The notes under the pieces were generated by a model. That model was not told the DNA's origin. It made no database searches and saw nothing but the letters and a program-made list of their open reading frames with translations. Source: CADEDH01 sp965263455 (GTDB lineage: Bacteria; Actinomycetota; Acidimicrobiia; Acidimicrobiales; SZUA-35). From it: a stretch of 64,000 nt of DNA. Positions 16,973-25,769 of the stretch are shown here, piece by piece. The position numbers were made by a program, and so were the translations under genes. The DNA is taken from the NCBI GenBank assembly GCA_965263455.1, contig CBDHHN010000002.1, positions 558,001 through 622,000 of the forward strand. Reading direction: 5' to 3'. Every line of letters begins with the position of its first letter. Position 1 is the first letter of the stretch.

Positions 16973-18423
16973 TCGACCAGGCAGTGGGCGGCGTCGGTCG
17001 GCTGCTGATAGGCCCGCTCGGTGTGGGGGGCGCACAGCTGCTCGTAGATGGTGGCCGCCGGGATCTTCTCCGGGCCCGTGTACTGGGGCCGATAGCGCAG
17101 GGCGGGACCGGCCAGGGGATTCTCCCCGTCGGGTCCGCCATCGGTCAGATACCCGAAGCCGCACCCGCTGGCCACATCGGCCCGGAAGTTGACGCAGTTG
17201 TCGACCCACTGCCGGTTGACATCGGGATGCCAGGCCCCCCACCAGTCCCCGTGCACGCTGCTTCCACCGGGCACGGAACGGAGAAGGGTACGCGGGTCGA
17301 CATCGGATGACAGGTACCAGTCGGCGGTGGACTCGCCCAGCTCGACCCGGTAGTTGACGAAGTACTCGAGGTTGGGAAGGTTGCGGTTGTACTCGCCTTC
17401 GCACCCACTGCCATACCAGCCGCCGGTGGCGGGCACGTCGTAGCTGTTGGCCCAGTCCCAGGGATCCCGGCCGTTCCAGCACTGGGGGAACTTGACGTTC
17501 ATCTCGAGCACCACATGGGGCTCGTCGACGACCCCGTACAGGTCGAAGAACACATCGCCATCACAATCGGGGATGGTGTTGGCCGCCGGCTGGGCCCAAC
17601 CCGACCACTGGTCCGAACACGTGAACGAGAACTTGCCCTCGGCTCCGCCGACGTCGACGCCAACGGTGTTCAGGTCGCGTTCGGCAACGAAGGCCGCTTC
17701 CGGCGGGTAGACCTCCGATCGGCCGTTGGAGAGTCCCTCGCCCTTGTAGTAGACGACCACCCGTTCAGGGATCCGCACGTTGCCCTGCCCGTCGAACATG
17801 GCCGGGACCCAGTACCCGGTCCGGTTCAGCTCCTGGCCGTTGCAGGTGCTCCCTCCCGAGTCCAGGAGCGTCTCGTAGGTCGAGTGGGCGTTGACGTGGG
17901 TATTGCCGAAGAACATGTGGAGGTGGGCCGCCCCCGGCTCCCCCGGACGGACCAGCGGATCGTCGTAGGCGAAGTGGCTGAACTCGCAGCCCGTTCGGAA
18001 CTGCCCTCCCTGGACCACGGGAAACGCCGGCTCGGGATTGCCCCCGGCTCGGGTCAGGTAGTCGAGGCGGGGCCCGTACAACTCCTCGGGGACCAACTCG
18101 GCCGAGGCCACGTCCAGGAAGGGGCTGGCGTCGTGGTTGGTGTTGCGGGTGGTGCTGGCCAGGATGAGGTTCAGGTTCCGGGCGTAGGCGTCAGGGTCGA
18201 ATGCCCGGGGCCGGGGCGTCCCCGATGCCTCGACCGTCACGTCAGGGGAGTCGCCGCCGGGCGCCGTGGGCGTCTCGATCGGGGCCGCCGTCGGGGCCAG
18301 CGGTTCGGTCGAGTCGGAGTCGGGATCGGGGTCGGCCGAGCCCACGAAGCCCGAGCAGGCGGCGACGGCAAGACCCGCCGCAACCGCCAGCACTGCCGAT
18401 CGCCCGTGACGTGGGAAACCCAA
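16969..18423 (-). CDS. DUF1996 domain lipoprotein
   Basis: 484 residues. A short signal ends in the lipobox LAVAAC (Cys23), followed by a Pro/Thr/Asp-rich linker, then a DUF1996 domain from about residue 115 (CEFSHFAYDDPL, HLHMFFGNTHVN, several paired Cys such as in CSDQWSGW). DUF1996 proteins are secreted and uncharacterised, found in fungi and Actinobacteria. Start is TTG 18423, supported by GGAGGT 5 nt upstream. It is a single-gene unit with a repeat-bearing upstream region. Confidence 0.8.
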   Translation of the reverse strand: MGFPRHGRSAVLAVAAGLAVAACSGFVGSADPDPDSDSTEPLAPTAAPIETPTAPGGDSPDVTVEASGTPRPRAFDPDAYARNLNLILASTTRNTNHDASPFLDVASAELVPEELYGPRLDYLTRAGGNPEPAFPVVQGGQFRTGCEFSHFAYDDPLVRPGEPGAAHLHMFFGNTHVNAHSTYETLLDSGGSTCNGQELNRTGYWVPAMFDGQGNVRIPERVVVYYKGEGLSNGRSEVYPPEAAFVAERDLNTVGVDVGGAEGKFSFTCSDQWSGWAQPAANTIPDCDGDVFFDLYGVVDEPHVVLEMNVKFPQCWNGRDPWDWANSYDVPATGGWYGSGCEGEYNRNLPNLEYFVNYRVELGESTADWYLSSDVDPRTLLRSVPGGSSVHGDWWGAWHPDVNRQWVDNCVNFRADVASGCGFGYLTDGGPDGENPLAGPALRYRPQYTGPEKIPAATIYEQLCAPHTERAYQQPTDAAHCLVD

Positions 18424-18428
18424 CTGAC

Positions 18429-18434
18429 ACCTCC
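18429..18434 (-). promoter_or_regulatory. Ribosome binding site GGAGGT deciding a TTG start
   Basis: GGAGGT lies 5 nt before TTG 18423 on the minus strand. No ATG or GTG gives a complete signal peptide, so the TTG start is well supported. Confidence 0.7.
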
Positions 18435-18746
18435 ACTGCGTCGACGGCTACGCCCATCGACTCCGTCCCATGGTGCCCGATGCGCAGCGCCGACGGACCG
18501 AGCAGTTGTCCCCGAGCCCTTCGAGAGCTTGCCGGGGCCCGGATCCGATGACGGCGGGCCCTTCGACCCGTCGACCGCGGCGGGAGCGAGGTGGTTCAAC
18601 CCATCCGGGCACAACAGGCCCAGCCATGCCCGGATGGCGATCGGCTTCCAGTGACCACAGCTCTGACTACCGCCCTCGGTAGACACAGCTCTGGCTACTC
18701 ACCGAACTCGTCCCCCCGGGCGTCGCTGACCGGGGGGAAACCTCGC
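18435..18746. other. Gene-free stretch with inverted and direct repeats
   Basis: About 310 nt upstream of the DUF1996 lipoprotein. It holds a perfect 10-bp inverted repeat, CCATCCGGGC at 18601-18610 and GCCCGGATGG at 18628-18637, and two near-identical 15-mers, CACAGCTCTGACTAC at 18656-18670 and CACAGCTCTGGCTAC at 18684-18698. The 28-nt centre spacing of the 15-mers is close to three helical turns, as for a dimeric regulator. No open frame here looks coding. Confidence 0.5.
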
Positions 18747-18929
18747 TCAGTCGTTCAGAAGGGCCGCCTCCACGTCCGACAGCGCGGCGTCCAACTCGTT
18801 GAGCAGATGCGCGCTCTCGGAAACCATGCCCTCCAGTATCGAGGACATCACTTCCTCCGCCTTCTTCAGACCGTCGTGCAGGGACTGAAGGATCTCGTCG
18901 ACCTCGTCAGTCACCCCTGCGTCGTCCAT
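18747..18929 (-). CDS. Small acidic helical protein, 60 residues
   Basis: Not a known family. The whole sequence is amphipathic helix with heptads (EVDEILQSLHDGLKKAEEVM, then LLNELDAALSDVEAALL), net negative, no Cys and no membrane helix. It could form a coiled-coil dimer. ATG 18929 has TAGCGT exactly 8 nt upstream, matching the leaderless promoters of sure genes nearby; that raises it above a chance frame. Confidence 0.6.
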   Translation of the reverse strand: MDDAGVTDEVDEILQSLHDGLKKAEEVMSSILEGMVSESAHLLNELDAALSDVEAALLND

Positions 18930-18937
18930 GAGAGGAG

Positions 18938-18943
18938 ACGCTA
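18938..18943 (-). promoter_or_regulatory. -10 element TAGCGT, leaderless start of the 60-residue protein
   Basis: TAGCGT, 8 nt, then ATG 18929 on the minus strand. The AT-rich stretch 18950-19030 lies behind it. Confidence 0.55.
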
Positions 18944-19090
18944 GACGACTGGCTCTGATTTGTTAAGAGGAATCTGCGATTATTTCGGTCAATTGGCGAA
19001 CTACATGCCCTCCCATTTGTGGCAAATTGACGAACGGTGACGCCGCTTGTCGATCCATCACCTTCGAATGACGGTGCGGGCGGCGGCTGC

Positions 19091-19096
19091 TAGCGT
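19091..19096 (+). promoter_or_regulatory. -10 element TAGCGT, leaderless GTG start
   Basis: TAGCGT, 7 nt, then GTG 19104. It excludes the upstream ATG at 19047, which would put the promoter inside the frame. Confidence 0.55.
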
Positions 19097-19103
19097 CCGT
19101 TGG

Positions 19104-19823
19104 GTGGCTCGCTCCCGGGCAGCAGGCAGGCTGTTGGCCGAGCGGCACTCGATCCAGGTGCCGCCGGCCGTCGAAGGGCAGAGTCTCGGCGAGCTGTCGG
19201 AGCGATCTCGCCGCTCGGGTTGGACGCTCCGATCGGCCCTGGTGCGCTACGCCCAGCCCGAACCGCTGCGGGCCGCCGCCGTGATGGAACTCGTCCGACG
19301 GGCCGAGGGGGCCGTCCGCTCGACCGGTGACGCGCTCTCGGCCCATCCGGTCGCCGCCCTCCCCGGGCTGTCCCCGGCGGCCGTCGAGTCCGACGGCGGA
19401 GACTGGTCGCTCCCGATCGCGCCCCCGACCCACACCGAGGCCAGGATCGTCGAGGTGGCCCGGATGATCGGCCCCGACCTCCCCGACCTGCTGACGGCGG
19501 GGCCCGACCCCGGGCCGACGAAGGGCCCCGACCTGGACCCGGGCCCGATGCCGGATCGCCTGGACCGCGACGACGTGGTCGAGGGCTATGGGTCGGTCAC
19601 CCCGCTCGATCCCGATGAGCGTCATCTGCTACCGATCCTCGAAGCGGTGTTGGGCCTCGACCGGCTCGGTGACGAACTGGCGGACTGGGCCCTGGTCGCC
19701 CCGACGCCGGCTCCCGTCGACCGCTGGGACCTCATCTGTCGCCACCTCGACCGGCGGTTCGACGAGTTGGGCGTCGTTCGGGAGTCGGGCCCGCCCGGCC
19801 CCGGCCGCGGCCGCCGCCGCTGA
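19104..19823 (+). CDS. Hypothetical protein, 239 residues
   Basis: No family recognised. The N-terminal part is basic and helical (ARSRAAGRLLAERH, SLGELSERSRRSGWTLRSALVRYA); a proline/aspartate-rich linker near 135-155 (GPDPGPTKGPDLDPGP) leads to a C-terminal helical region (ERHLLPILEAVLGL, RWDLICRHLDRRF) and a GPPGPGRGRRR tail. GTG 19104 was chosen for the TAGCGT 7 nt upstream. Its last 195 nt overlap the 3' end of a convergent frame. Confidence 0.55.
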   Translation: MARSRAAGRLLAERHSIQVPPAVEGQSLGELSERSRRSGWTLRSALVRYAQPEPLRAAAVMELVRRAEGAVRSTGDALSAHPVAALPGLSPAAVESDGGDWSLPIAPPTHTEARIVEVARMIGPDLPDLLTAGPDPGPTKGPDLDPGPMPDRLDRDDVVEGYGSVTPLDPDERHLLPILEAVLGLDRLGDELADWALVAPTPAPVDRWDLICRHLDRRFDELGVVRESGPPGPGRGRRR

Positions 19824-20519
19824 GGCCGGAGTGGCCGGGGTCCGGGGGGCCCTGGCCCGACCCAGATGGCGCTGGAGGGAACGCCATCCGGGTGGGCCGA
19901 GCGTGGAGGCCAGCGGTTCGTCGGCCACGTGCCAGGCGGCGACCGCCGGGCACGAGAGGGAGAACCGGGCCTCGGCCGAGACCAGCACCTCGGCCACAAG
20001 GGCCGTGGCGGCGGCATCGGCCTCGTCGGGGGCGAGGGCCCCGAGACAGGCCCGGACCACGGTCCGGGCCGTATCGAACGCACCCGGCCGGCCGGGACCC
20101 CAGCCGAAACCGAAACCCGGGTCGGCCCGCTCGGGCCACAGCTCGACCACCGAGCCGTCGGGCCCGATGAGGGCCAGCCTCGGTCGACCGTCACCGTCGA
20201 TCTGACCGGCCACCTCGGTCACCCCCTCGGCCTCCTCGACCACCCCGGCCAGATCGAACACCGATGCCCGGAGTGCCCGGTCCGGCCCCACACCGCGAGC
20301 GGCGACGGTGTTGACCAGCGACTCGACGGTGGGGTGTTCCAGTCGGCGGGTGCCCTGACGCCAGAACGGTGGAGGAAACCGGTCGGCCCCGGCCGAGGAC
20401 CCACCCGATCCCGGGTCGAACAGCCGGAGGACGAGGGCGTAGGTCTGCAGGCGGCAGTCCCACAGGACCCAGCCGGTCCGCCGTCCCACCGTGGTGGCCA
20501 TGGAGTACGTGTGCACCAT
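19629..20519 (-). CDS. Hypothetical protein, up to 296 residues, 3' end overlapping the facing gene
   Basis: No family recognised. Residues about 8-230 look like a real soluble protein (TGWVLWDCRLQTYALVLRLF, PTVESLVNTVAARG, RPRLALIGPDGSVVELWPE). After about 230 the sequence turns into alanine runs and residues opposite the convergent gene's codons, so the native stop may have been lost or the tail may be non-conserved. Start ATG 20519 or ATG 20501 (MATTVGRR); neither has a Shine-Dalgarno or TANNNT at the right distance. Confidence 0.5.
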   Translation of the reverse strand: MVHTYSMATTVGRRTGWVLWDCRLQTYALVLRLFDPGSGGSSAGADRFPPPFWRQGTRRLEHPTVESLVNTVAARGVGPDRALRASVFDLAGVVEEAEGVTEVAGQIDGDGRPRLALIGPDGSVVELWPERADPGFGFGWGPGRPGAFDTARTVVRACLGALAPDEADAAATALVAEVLVSAEARFSLSCPAVAAWHVADEPLASTLGPPGWRSLQRHLGRARAPRTPATPASAAAAAAGAGRARLPNDAQLVEPPVEVATDEVPAVDGSRRRGDQGPVRQFVTEPVEAQHRFEDR

Positions 20520-20567
20520 GACCGGTACAAGCGCGCCGAACCGGTCAGGTGTTACACGACCGCCGGG

Positions 20568-20617
20568 GCGAGGTCGGGCGAGGTCAAGCGAGGTCAGGCG
20601 ACGTCAGGCGAGGTCAC
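20568..20617. repeat. Five tandem decamers GCGAGGTCAG in the pepN promoter region
   Basis: Five contiguous 10-nt units starting at 20568, 20578, 20588, 20598 and 20608, each matching GCGAGGTCAG with at most two differences. One unit per helical turn puts identical faces on one side of the DNA. The array ends 27 nt before the pepN -10 element at 20645. Confidence 0.75.
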
Positions 20618-20644
20618 GAGACCCCGAGCGTCACCGACGACGGC

Positions 20645-20650
20645 TACGCT
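20645..20650 (+). promoter_or_regulatory. -10 element TACGCT, leaderless start of pepN
   Basis: TACGCT, 6 nt, then GTG 20657. It fixes the start, since the open frame continues upstream through the decamer repeats to 20549. Confidence 0.6.
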
Positions 20651-20656
20651 CACGCC

Positions 20657-23224
20657 GTGTCGATGGATCCGCACCGCCTGCCCACAACCGTCCGCCCCCA
20701 GCACTACGCCATCTCGCTCGATCTCGACGTCGAGGGTGAGGCGTTCTCGGGCCGGGTGGTGGTCACGGCCGAGGTCGAGGTCGGGACCGAGACGGTCGTG
20801 CTCAACGCCGAGGGGCTGACCATCGGCTCGGCCGCGGTGTCCTCGGAGAGCGGAACCGCGGTTGCGGCCCGGACCGAACTCGACGCGGAGCGCGAGCGGT
20901 TGGTGCTCCACGTCGGCCAGACCCTGCAGCCGGGCCCGGTCGAGATCACCATCGACTTCTCCGGGGCCTTCAACGACCAGTTGGTCGGGGCCTACCTGAG
21001 TTCGTTCGTCGACGATGAGGGCACGACGCGGCGGCTGGTCACGACCCAGTTCGAGGCCACCCATGCCCGGAAGTGCTTCCCGTGTTGGGACGAGCCGGCC
21101 TTCAAGGCCACCTTCGCCCTCAGTCTCACCATCGACGCCGGGCACGAAGCGGTCGCCAACAGTGTCGAGATCGGGCGTCGCACCACCGACGACGGCCGGC
21201 TCACCATCGACTTCGCCCCCACCATGGTCATGAGCACCTACCTGGTGGCCTTCGCCGCCGGTCCCCTGGAGATGACCGACCCGATCGACGTCGACGGTGT
21301 GCCCCTTCGGGTGGTACACGTGCCCGGCAAAGGCGACCTGACCGCCTTCGCCCTCGAGGCCGGCGCCTTCGCCCTCCGCTACCTGGCCAACTACTTCGAC
21401 AGCCCCTACCCGGGCGACAAGCTCGATCTGGTCGCCATCCCCGATTTCGCCTTCGGAGCGATGGAGAACCTGGGCTGCGTGACCTTCCGCGAGGTCCTGC
21501 TGCTCATCGATCCGACCCAGGCCACCCAGAGCGAGTTGCAGCGCTCGGCCGACGTGATCAACCACGAGTTGGCGCACATGTGGTTCGGCGACCTGGTGAC
21601 CATGGCCTGGTGGAACGGTCTCTGGCTCAACGAGGCGTTCGCCACCTTCATGGAGATGAAGTGCACCGACGCCTTCCGTCCCGACTGGCAGCGCTGGGTC
21701 GACTTCAGCCTCTCGCGCACGGCGGCGTTCGACACCGACTCGCTGGCCGCCACCCGCCCCATCGAGTTCGAGGTGGTCAGTCCGGAGGACGCCGAGGGGA
21801 TGTTCGACGTCTTGACCTACGAGAAGGGGGCGGCCGTCGTCCGGATGCTGGAGCAGTACCTGGGCGAGGACCGGTTCCGGGCCGGCATCGTCCGGTACAT
21901 GGCCGAACACGCCTACGGCAACGCCGAGACCACCGACCTGTGGGACGCCATCGAGGCCGAGACGGGCGAACCGGTGCGCCGGATCATGGACTCCTGGATC
22001 TTCCAGGGGGGCTACCCACTGGTGACGGTGGCCCTCGACGGGCCCCGGGTGAGGCTGAGCCAGGAGCGCCTGGCCTACGCCGGCGGCGACGAGGTGGCCG
22101 ACGCCACGTGGTCGGTGCCGGTGCTGTACCGCTGGGGCCGGGACGGCGCCGACGACGCCCGAGCCGGGCGGGTCCTGGTCGAGGGTCCGACGGCCGAACT
22201 GACCCTCGACGACGAACCGGCGTGGTTGGTGGCCAACGCCGGTGCCGCCGGCTTCCTGCGCGTGGCCTACGACACCGCCACCCTCGACCGGCTGGCCGAC
22301 ATCGCCCTCGACGAGTTGACCGCGGTCGAACGCTACGCCGTGCTCGACGACGCCCACGCCGCCATGCTGGCCGGCCGGCTGTCGTCGCTGGCCTTCGTGA
22401 ACCTGGTCGAGTCCCTGAGCGGCGAGCACGACCGCTCGGTGTGGCAGCGCCTCATCGGAGGCCTGCGCCAGATCGACCGCCTGGTCGACGGCGAAGCCCG
22501 GGAGCGCCTGGCCGACATCGCCCACGACATCCTGGCCCCGCCACTGGCCAACCTGGGCCTCGCCCCGCTCCCCGACGACGACGACCGCACGCGGGCCCTC
22601 CGTGGCGATCTGGTCCGGGCCCTGGGGACCACCGCCGACGACCCCGAGATCCAGGAGGAGGCCAAGCGGGCCCTGGCCACCGGCCGCCGCAACCCCGAAC
22701 TGGTCGATGCGGCGCTGCTGGCGGCATCGGTGGACGTCGTCGCCGGAGTCGGCGACGAGACCGACTTCGATGACTTCGTCGATGCCTGGTCCACCGCCGC
22801 CACCCCACAGGAGGAGATGCGCTTCCTCCACGCCCTGGCCGACTTCACCCACCCGGAGCTGGTGGCCCGACTCCACGAACTGGTCCTTCAGGAGAAGGTG
22901 CGATCCCAGAACGCACCGTTCGTCCTGGCCCGCAGTCTGGCCAACCGCCACGCCGCCGACGCCACCTGGCGGTTCATCACCGAGCACTGGGATCGGTTGA
23001 GCGAGATGTTCCCCACCAGCGCCCTCCCCCGGATGCTCTCGGGGATCGTGCACCTCGACCGGCCGGAGCAGGCGGCGCAGACCGCGGCCTTCTTCGCCGA
23101 GCACCCGCTGCCCACCGGGGGTCGCACCCTGGACCAGCTGCTGGAGCGCCAGCGGGTCCAGGTCGCACTCCGCCAGCGGGAGCAGGACCGGCTCGAAGCC
23201 TTCCTCTTGGCCTCTACCCTCTGA
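20657..23224 (+). CDS. pepN: Aminopeptidase N, M1 family zinc metallopeptidase
   Basis: 855 residues. Removes N-terminal residues from peptides in the cytosol. Seen: GAMENLGCVTF near 267 (exopeptidase motif that binds the free amino group), HELAHMWFGD near 303 with zinc ligands His, His and the downstream Glu of WLNEAFATF near 326, then a C-terminal ERAP1-like helical domain. No signal peptide. Full normal length for actinobacterial PepN. The next gene starts 8 nt after its stop. Confidence 0.95.
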   Translation: MSMDPHRLPTTVRPQHYAISLDLDVEGEAFSGRVVVTAEVEVGTETVVLNAEGLTIGSAAVSSESGTAVAARTELDAERERLVLHVGQTLQPGPVEITIDFSGAFNDQLVGAYLSSFVDDEGTTRRLVTTQFEATHARKCFPCWDEPAFKATFALSLTIDAGHEAVANSVEIGRRTTDDGRLTIDFAPTMVMSTYLVAFAAGPLEMTDPIDVDGVPLRVVHVPGKGDLTAFALEAGAFALRYLANYFDSPYPGDKLDLVAIPDFAFGAMENLGCVTFREVLLLIDPTQATQSELQRSADVINHELAHMWFGDLVTMAWWNGLWLNEAFATFMEMKCTDAFRPDWQRWVDFSLSRTAAFDTDSLAATRPIEFEVVSPEDAEGMFDVLTYEKGAAVVRMLEQYLGEDRFRAGIVRYMAEHAYGNAETTDLWDAIEAETGEPVRRIMDSWIFQGGYPLVTVALDGPRVRLSQERLAYAGGDEVADATWSVPVLYRWGRDGADDARAGRVLVEGPTAELTLDDEPAWLVANAGAAGFLRVAYDTATLDRLADIALDELTAVERYAVLDDAHAAMLAGRLSSLAFVNLVESLSGEHDRSVWQRLIGGLRQIDRLVDGEARERLADIAHDILAPPLANLGLAPLPDDDDRTRALRGDLVRALGTTADDPEIQEEAKRALATGRRNPELVDAALLAASVDVVAGVGDETDFDDFVDAWSTAATPQEEMRFLHALADFTHPELVARLHELVLQEKVRSQNAPFVLARSLANRHAADATWRFITEHWDRLSEMFPTSALPRMLSGIVHLDRPEQAAQTAAFFAEHPLPTGGRTLDQLLERQRVQVALRQREQDRLEAFLLASTL

Positions 23225-23232
23225 TCCCGCTC

Positions 23233-24363
23233 ATGCCCCGGTTCATCCCACCCTCCCGGCTCCAGGTCTGGGCCGTGGAGGACACCTCGGTCCAGCTCAC
23301 CTGGGGTGAGCTACCCCCGGGCGAGGTCGTGGCCCGGACCGGCGACCTCCACGCCGCGGTGATCCACCCCGGCGGACCAGGAGCGCTGGATGTGACCGGG
23401 TTGGCCGCGGGCCGCGACCACCACATCGACGTGAGCTGGGACGGCGGGCGGGCCCAGCTCTCGACCACCACCCTCGACCCGCCGCCGGGCGAGCTCCTGG
23501 CCAAGGTGGCCACGGTGAGCGATCTCCACCTCGGGGCCCGGCGCTGGGGCGCATCGAAGCTCATGCGCGATCGCAGCGACCATGCCGATCCGTTTCCCTT
23601 CCGGTGCGCCCGGGCCTGTCTGCAGGAGGCCACGGCCTGGGGGGCGGAACTCCTGCTGGTCAAGGGCGACGCCGCCCACCATCAGCGGACGGCCGACTAC
23701 GAGCAGGTGGGCCGTCTGCTCGACACCTTCCCCGACCTGCCGGTGCTGTTGATCCCTGGCAATCACGAGGTCGACGGGCGGACCGACGACCCCATGCCGA
23801 CCAAGGTCGGGGTCCGAGGCGTTCCCTACCTCCGCCAGCCGACCTGCACCGACCTCCCCGGGATCCGGGTCATCGTGGCCGACACGACGGTGCCGGGCCG
23901 GGGCTCGGGCTCGGTCGACGGCCGGGTTGACGAGATCGTCGAGTTGGCGTCGCTGTCGTCGCAGCCCTTCCTGCTCGGCCTCCACCACCAACTGCAACCT
24001 CACCGGCTCCCGGACCACTACCCTCCCGGCGTGGCCGCACCCTCCTCGATCCACCTGCTCGACGAGCTGGCCGCCGCCAATCCCCACGGTCTCGTCACCT
24101 CCGGGCACACCCACCGCAACCGGAACCGGCGTCACGGGCCACTGATGGTGACCGAGGTGGCCTCGACCCGGGACTGGCCCGGGGTCTGGGCCGGCTACGC
24201 CGTCCACGAGCACGGCATCCGACAGGTGGTGCGCCGGGCCGCAGCCGACGACGCCATCGGCTGGACCGAGTACAGCCGTCGAGCCCTGCTCGGGCTGTGG
24301 GGTTGGTGGGCGGCCGGGCCACTCGAACAACGTTGCTTCAGCCACCGGTGGGACCGACGATGA
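23233..24363 (+). CDS. Calcineurin-like metallophosphoesterase
   Basis: 376 residues. An N-terminal beta-sandwich (to about 90, fibronectin-like, LQVWAVEDTSVQLTW) precedes a metallophosphoesterase domain with its metal motifs: SDLHLG (near 98), KGDAAHH (near 143, in place of GDxxD/N), PGNHE (near 177) and SGHTHRNRN (near 293). It is most like phosphodiesterases of the 3',5'-cyclic nucleotide and purple-phosphatase type; substrate unknown. A TACCCT hexamer lies 12 nt before ATG 23233, overlapping the pepN stop. Its stop overlaps the next start (ATGA), so the exporter downstream is co-translated. Confidence 0.8.
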   Translation: MPRFIPPSRLQVWAVEDTSVQLTWGELPPGEVVARTGDLHAAVIHPGGPGALDVTGLAAGRDHHIDVSWDGGRAQLSTTTLDPPPGELLAKVATVSDLHLGARRWGASKLMRDRSDHADPFPFRCARACLQEATAWGAELLLVKGDAAHHQRTADYEQVGRLLDTFPDLPVLLIPGNHEVDGRTDDPMPTKVGVRGVPYLRQPTCTDLPGIRVIVADTTVPGRGSGSVDGRVDEIVELASLSSQPFLLGLHHQLQPHRLPDHYPPGVAAPSSIHLLDELAAANPHGLVTSGHTHRNRNRRHGPLMVTEVASTRDWPGVWAGYAVHEHGIRQVVRRAAADDAIGWTEYSRRALLGLWGWWAAGPLEQRCFSHRWDRR

Positions 24364-25763
24364 CGGCCCCCGCCGTGGTCATCACCCGCCGATCGTGGTT
24401 GGCGCTGGCCATGGCCGCCCTGGTCGGGTTCATGGTGAGCCTGGAGATAACGGTCATCGCACTCGCCCTCCCCGAGATCCGCGACGCCTTCGACGGCGCG
24501 GCCGAGTCGACCATCTCGTGGATCATCACCGGCTACAACATCGGCCTGGCCTCGCTGCTCCTGCTCTCGGGCTGGGCGGCCGAGCGATTCGGCCGCAGGC
24601 GCATCTTCGTGACCGGACTGCTCATCTTCGCCGCCGGTTCGACCGCCGCCGGCTTCGCCCCCTCGATCGAAGCCCTGATCGGGGCCAGGGTGCTGCAATC
24701 GGTCGGGGGAGCCATGCAGTTCCCGGCCGGGTTGGCCATCGTGCTCTCCGCCTTCCCCATCGAGCGGCGCCAGATGGCCATCGGGGTGTGGGGGGCCATG
24801 GGCGGTCTCGCCGCCGCCGTCGGACCGCCCCTCGGCGGGTTCCTGGTCGGCGCCTTCGGCTGGCCGTCGGTCTTCCTGGTCAACGTCCCGGTGGCGTTGG
24901 CCGCCGCCGTGGGTTCGCTCCGCTGGGTCGACGAGAGCTTCGGCCAGGTCCCGGAGGGTCGGGTCGATCTCATCTCGATCCCGGCCGGCACCGTCGGCGT
25001 CGGATCGATCGTGGCCGGCATCGTCCGGGGCGAGGACTGGGGTTGGACCTCGACCGGGAGCGTGCTGACGTTCGCCGTGGGTTTCGTGCTGATCGTCGTC
25101 TTCATCCTGCGTTCGGCCCGCCACCCGCGCCCGCTGTTCGATCTGGCGCTGTTCCGGATTCCCAGCTTCAGCGTCGGCAACGTCGGCAGCATCCTGTTCG
25201 TCATGGCCTTCTTCGCCTACTTCGTCCCCCTCCCGACCTTCATCCAGGAGGTCTGGGGATGGTCGGTCCTCACCACCGGACTGGTCATCGTGCCCGGCCC
25301 GCTGGTGGCGGCCTTGGTGTCGCCCCAGGCCGGCCGGCTCGCCGACCGGATCGGACCGGCCCCCATCCTGGCCGTGGGCGGGGCGTCGGGCCTGGTGGCC
25401 ATGGTCATCCACCTGACCGTGACCGGCCAGGATGCCCAGCCGGTGCTCGGAATGATCGTGCCCGGGCTGTTCACCGGGCTGGCCGCCGGCTGCAGTTTCG
25501 CCATGCTGGTCGGAGCCACCATGCGGGACGTTCCCCCCAACCGGTTCGCCATGGCCGGCGCCGGGCGCACGACCGTGTTCCAGCTGGCCATCGCCCTGGC
25601 CATCGCCCTTGCCGTGGCCGTGGTCGGCCGCCCCGAGGCCTCGGCCCAGCATCTCGACGTGATCCGCATCGTGTGGTTGGTCTGCGGTGCCCTGTTTGCC
25701 GGTCAGGCCCTGCTGTTCGGGCTCGTGTTCCCCCGGCTGGCGCCCGCCATCGACCGCCCCTGA
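24360..25763 (+). CDS. MFS drug/metabolite exporter (DHA2, EmrB/QacA type)
   Basis: 467 residues, about 14 hydrophobic helices. Motif A-like sequence AERFGRRRIF near residue 76 between helices 2 and 3; motif C-like GPPLGGFLVG near helix 5. Proton-driven efflux of small organic compounds is the family role. ATG 24360 overlaps the phosphoesterase TGA by 4 nt; the longer frame from 24297 would start inside that gene. No TetR-type regulator adjoins it. Confidence 0.85.
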   Translation: MTAPAVVITRRSWLALAMAALVGFMVSLEITVIALALPEIRDAFDGAAESTISWIITGYNIGLASLLLLSGWAAERFGRRRIFVTGLLIFAAGSTAAGFAPSIEALIGARVLQSVGGAMQFPAGLAIVLSAFPIERRQMAIGVWGAMGGLAAAVGPPLGGFLVGAFGWPSVFLVNVPVALAAAVGSLRWVDESFGQVPEGRVDLISIPAGTVGVGSIVAGIVRGEDWGWTSTGSVLTFAVGFVLIVVFILRSARHPRPLFDLALFRIPSFSVGNVGSILFVMAFFAYFVPLPTFIQEVWGWSVLTTGLVIVPGPLVAALVSPQAGRLADRIGPAPILAVGGASGLVAMVIHLTVTGQDAQPVLGMIVPGLFTGLAAGCSFAMLVGATMRDVPPNRFAMAGAGRTTVFQLAIALAIALAVAVVGRPEASAQHLDVIRIVWLVCGALFAGQALLFGLVFPRLAPAIDRP

Positions 25764-25769
25764 CCGCGG

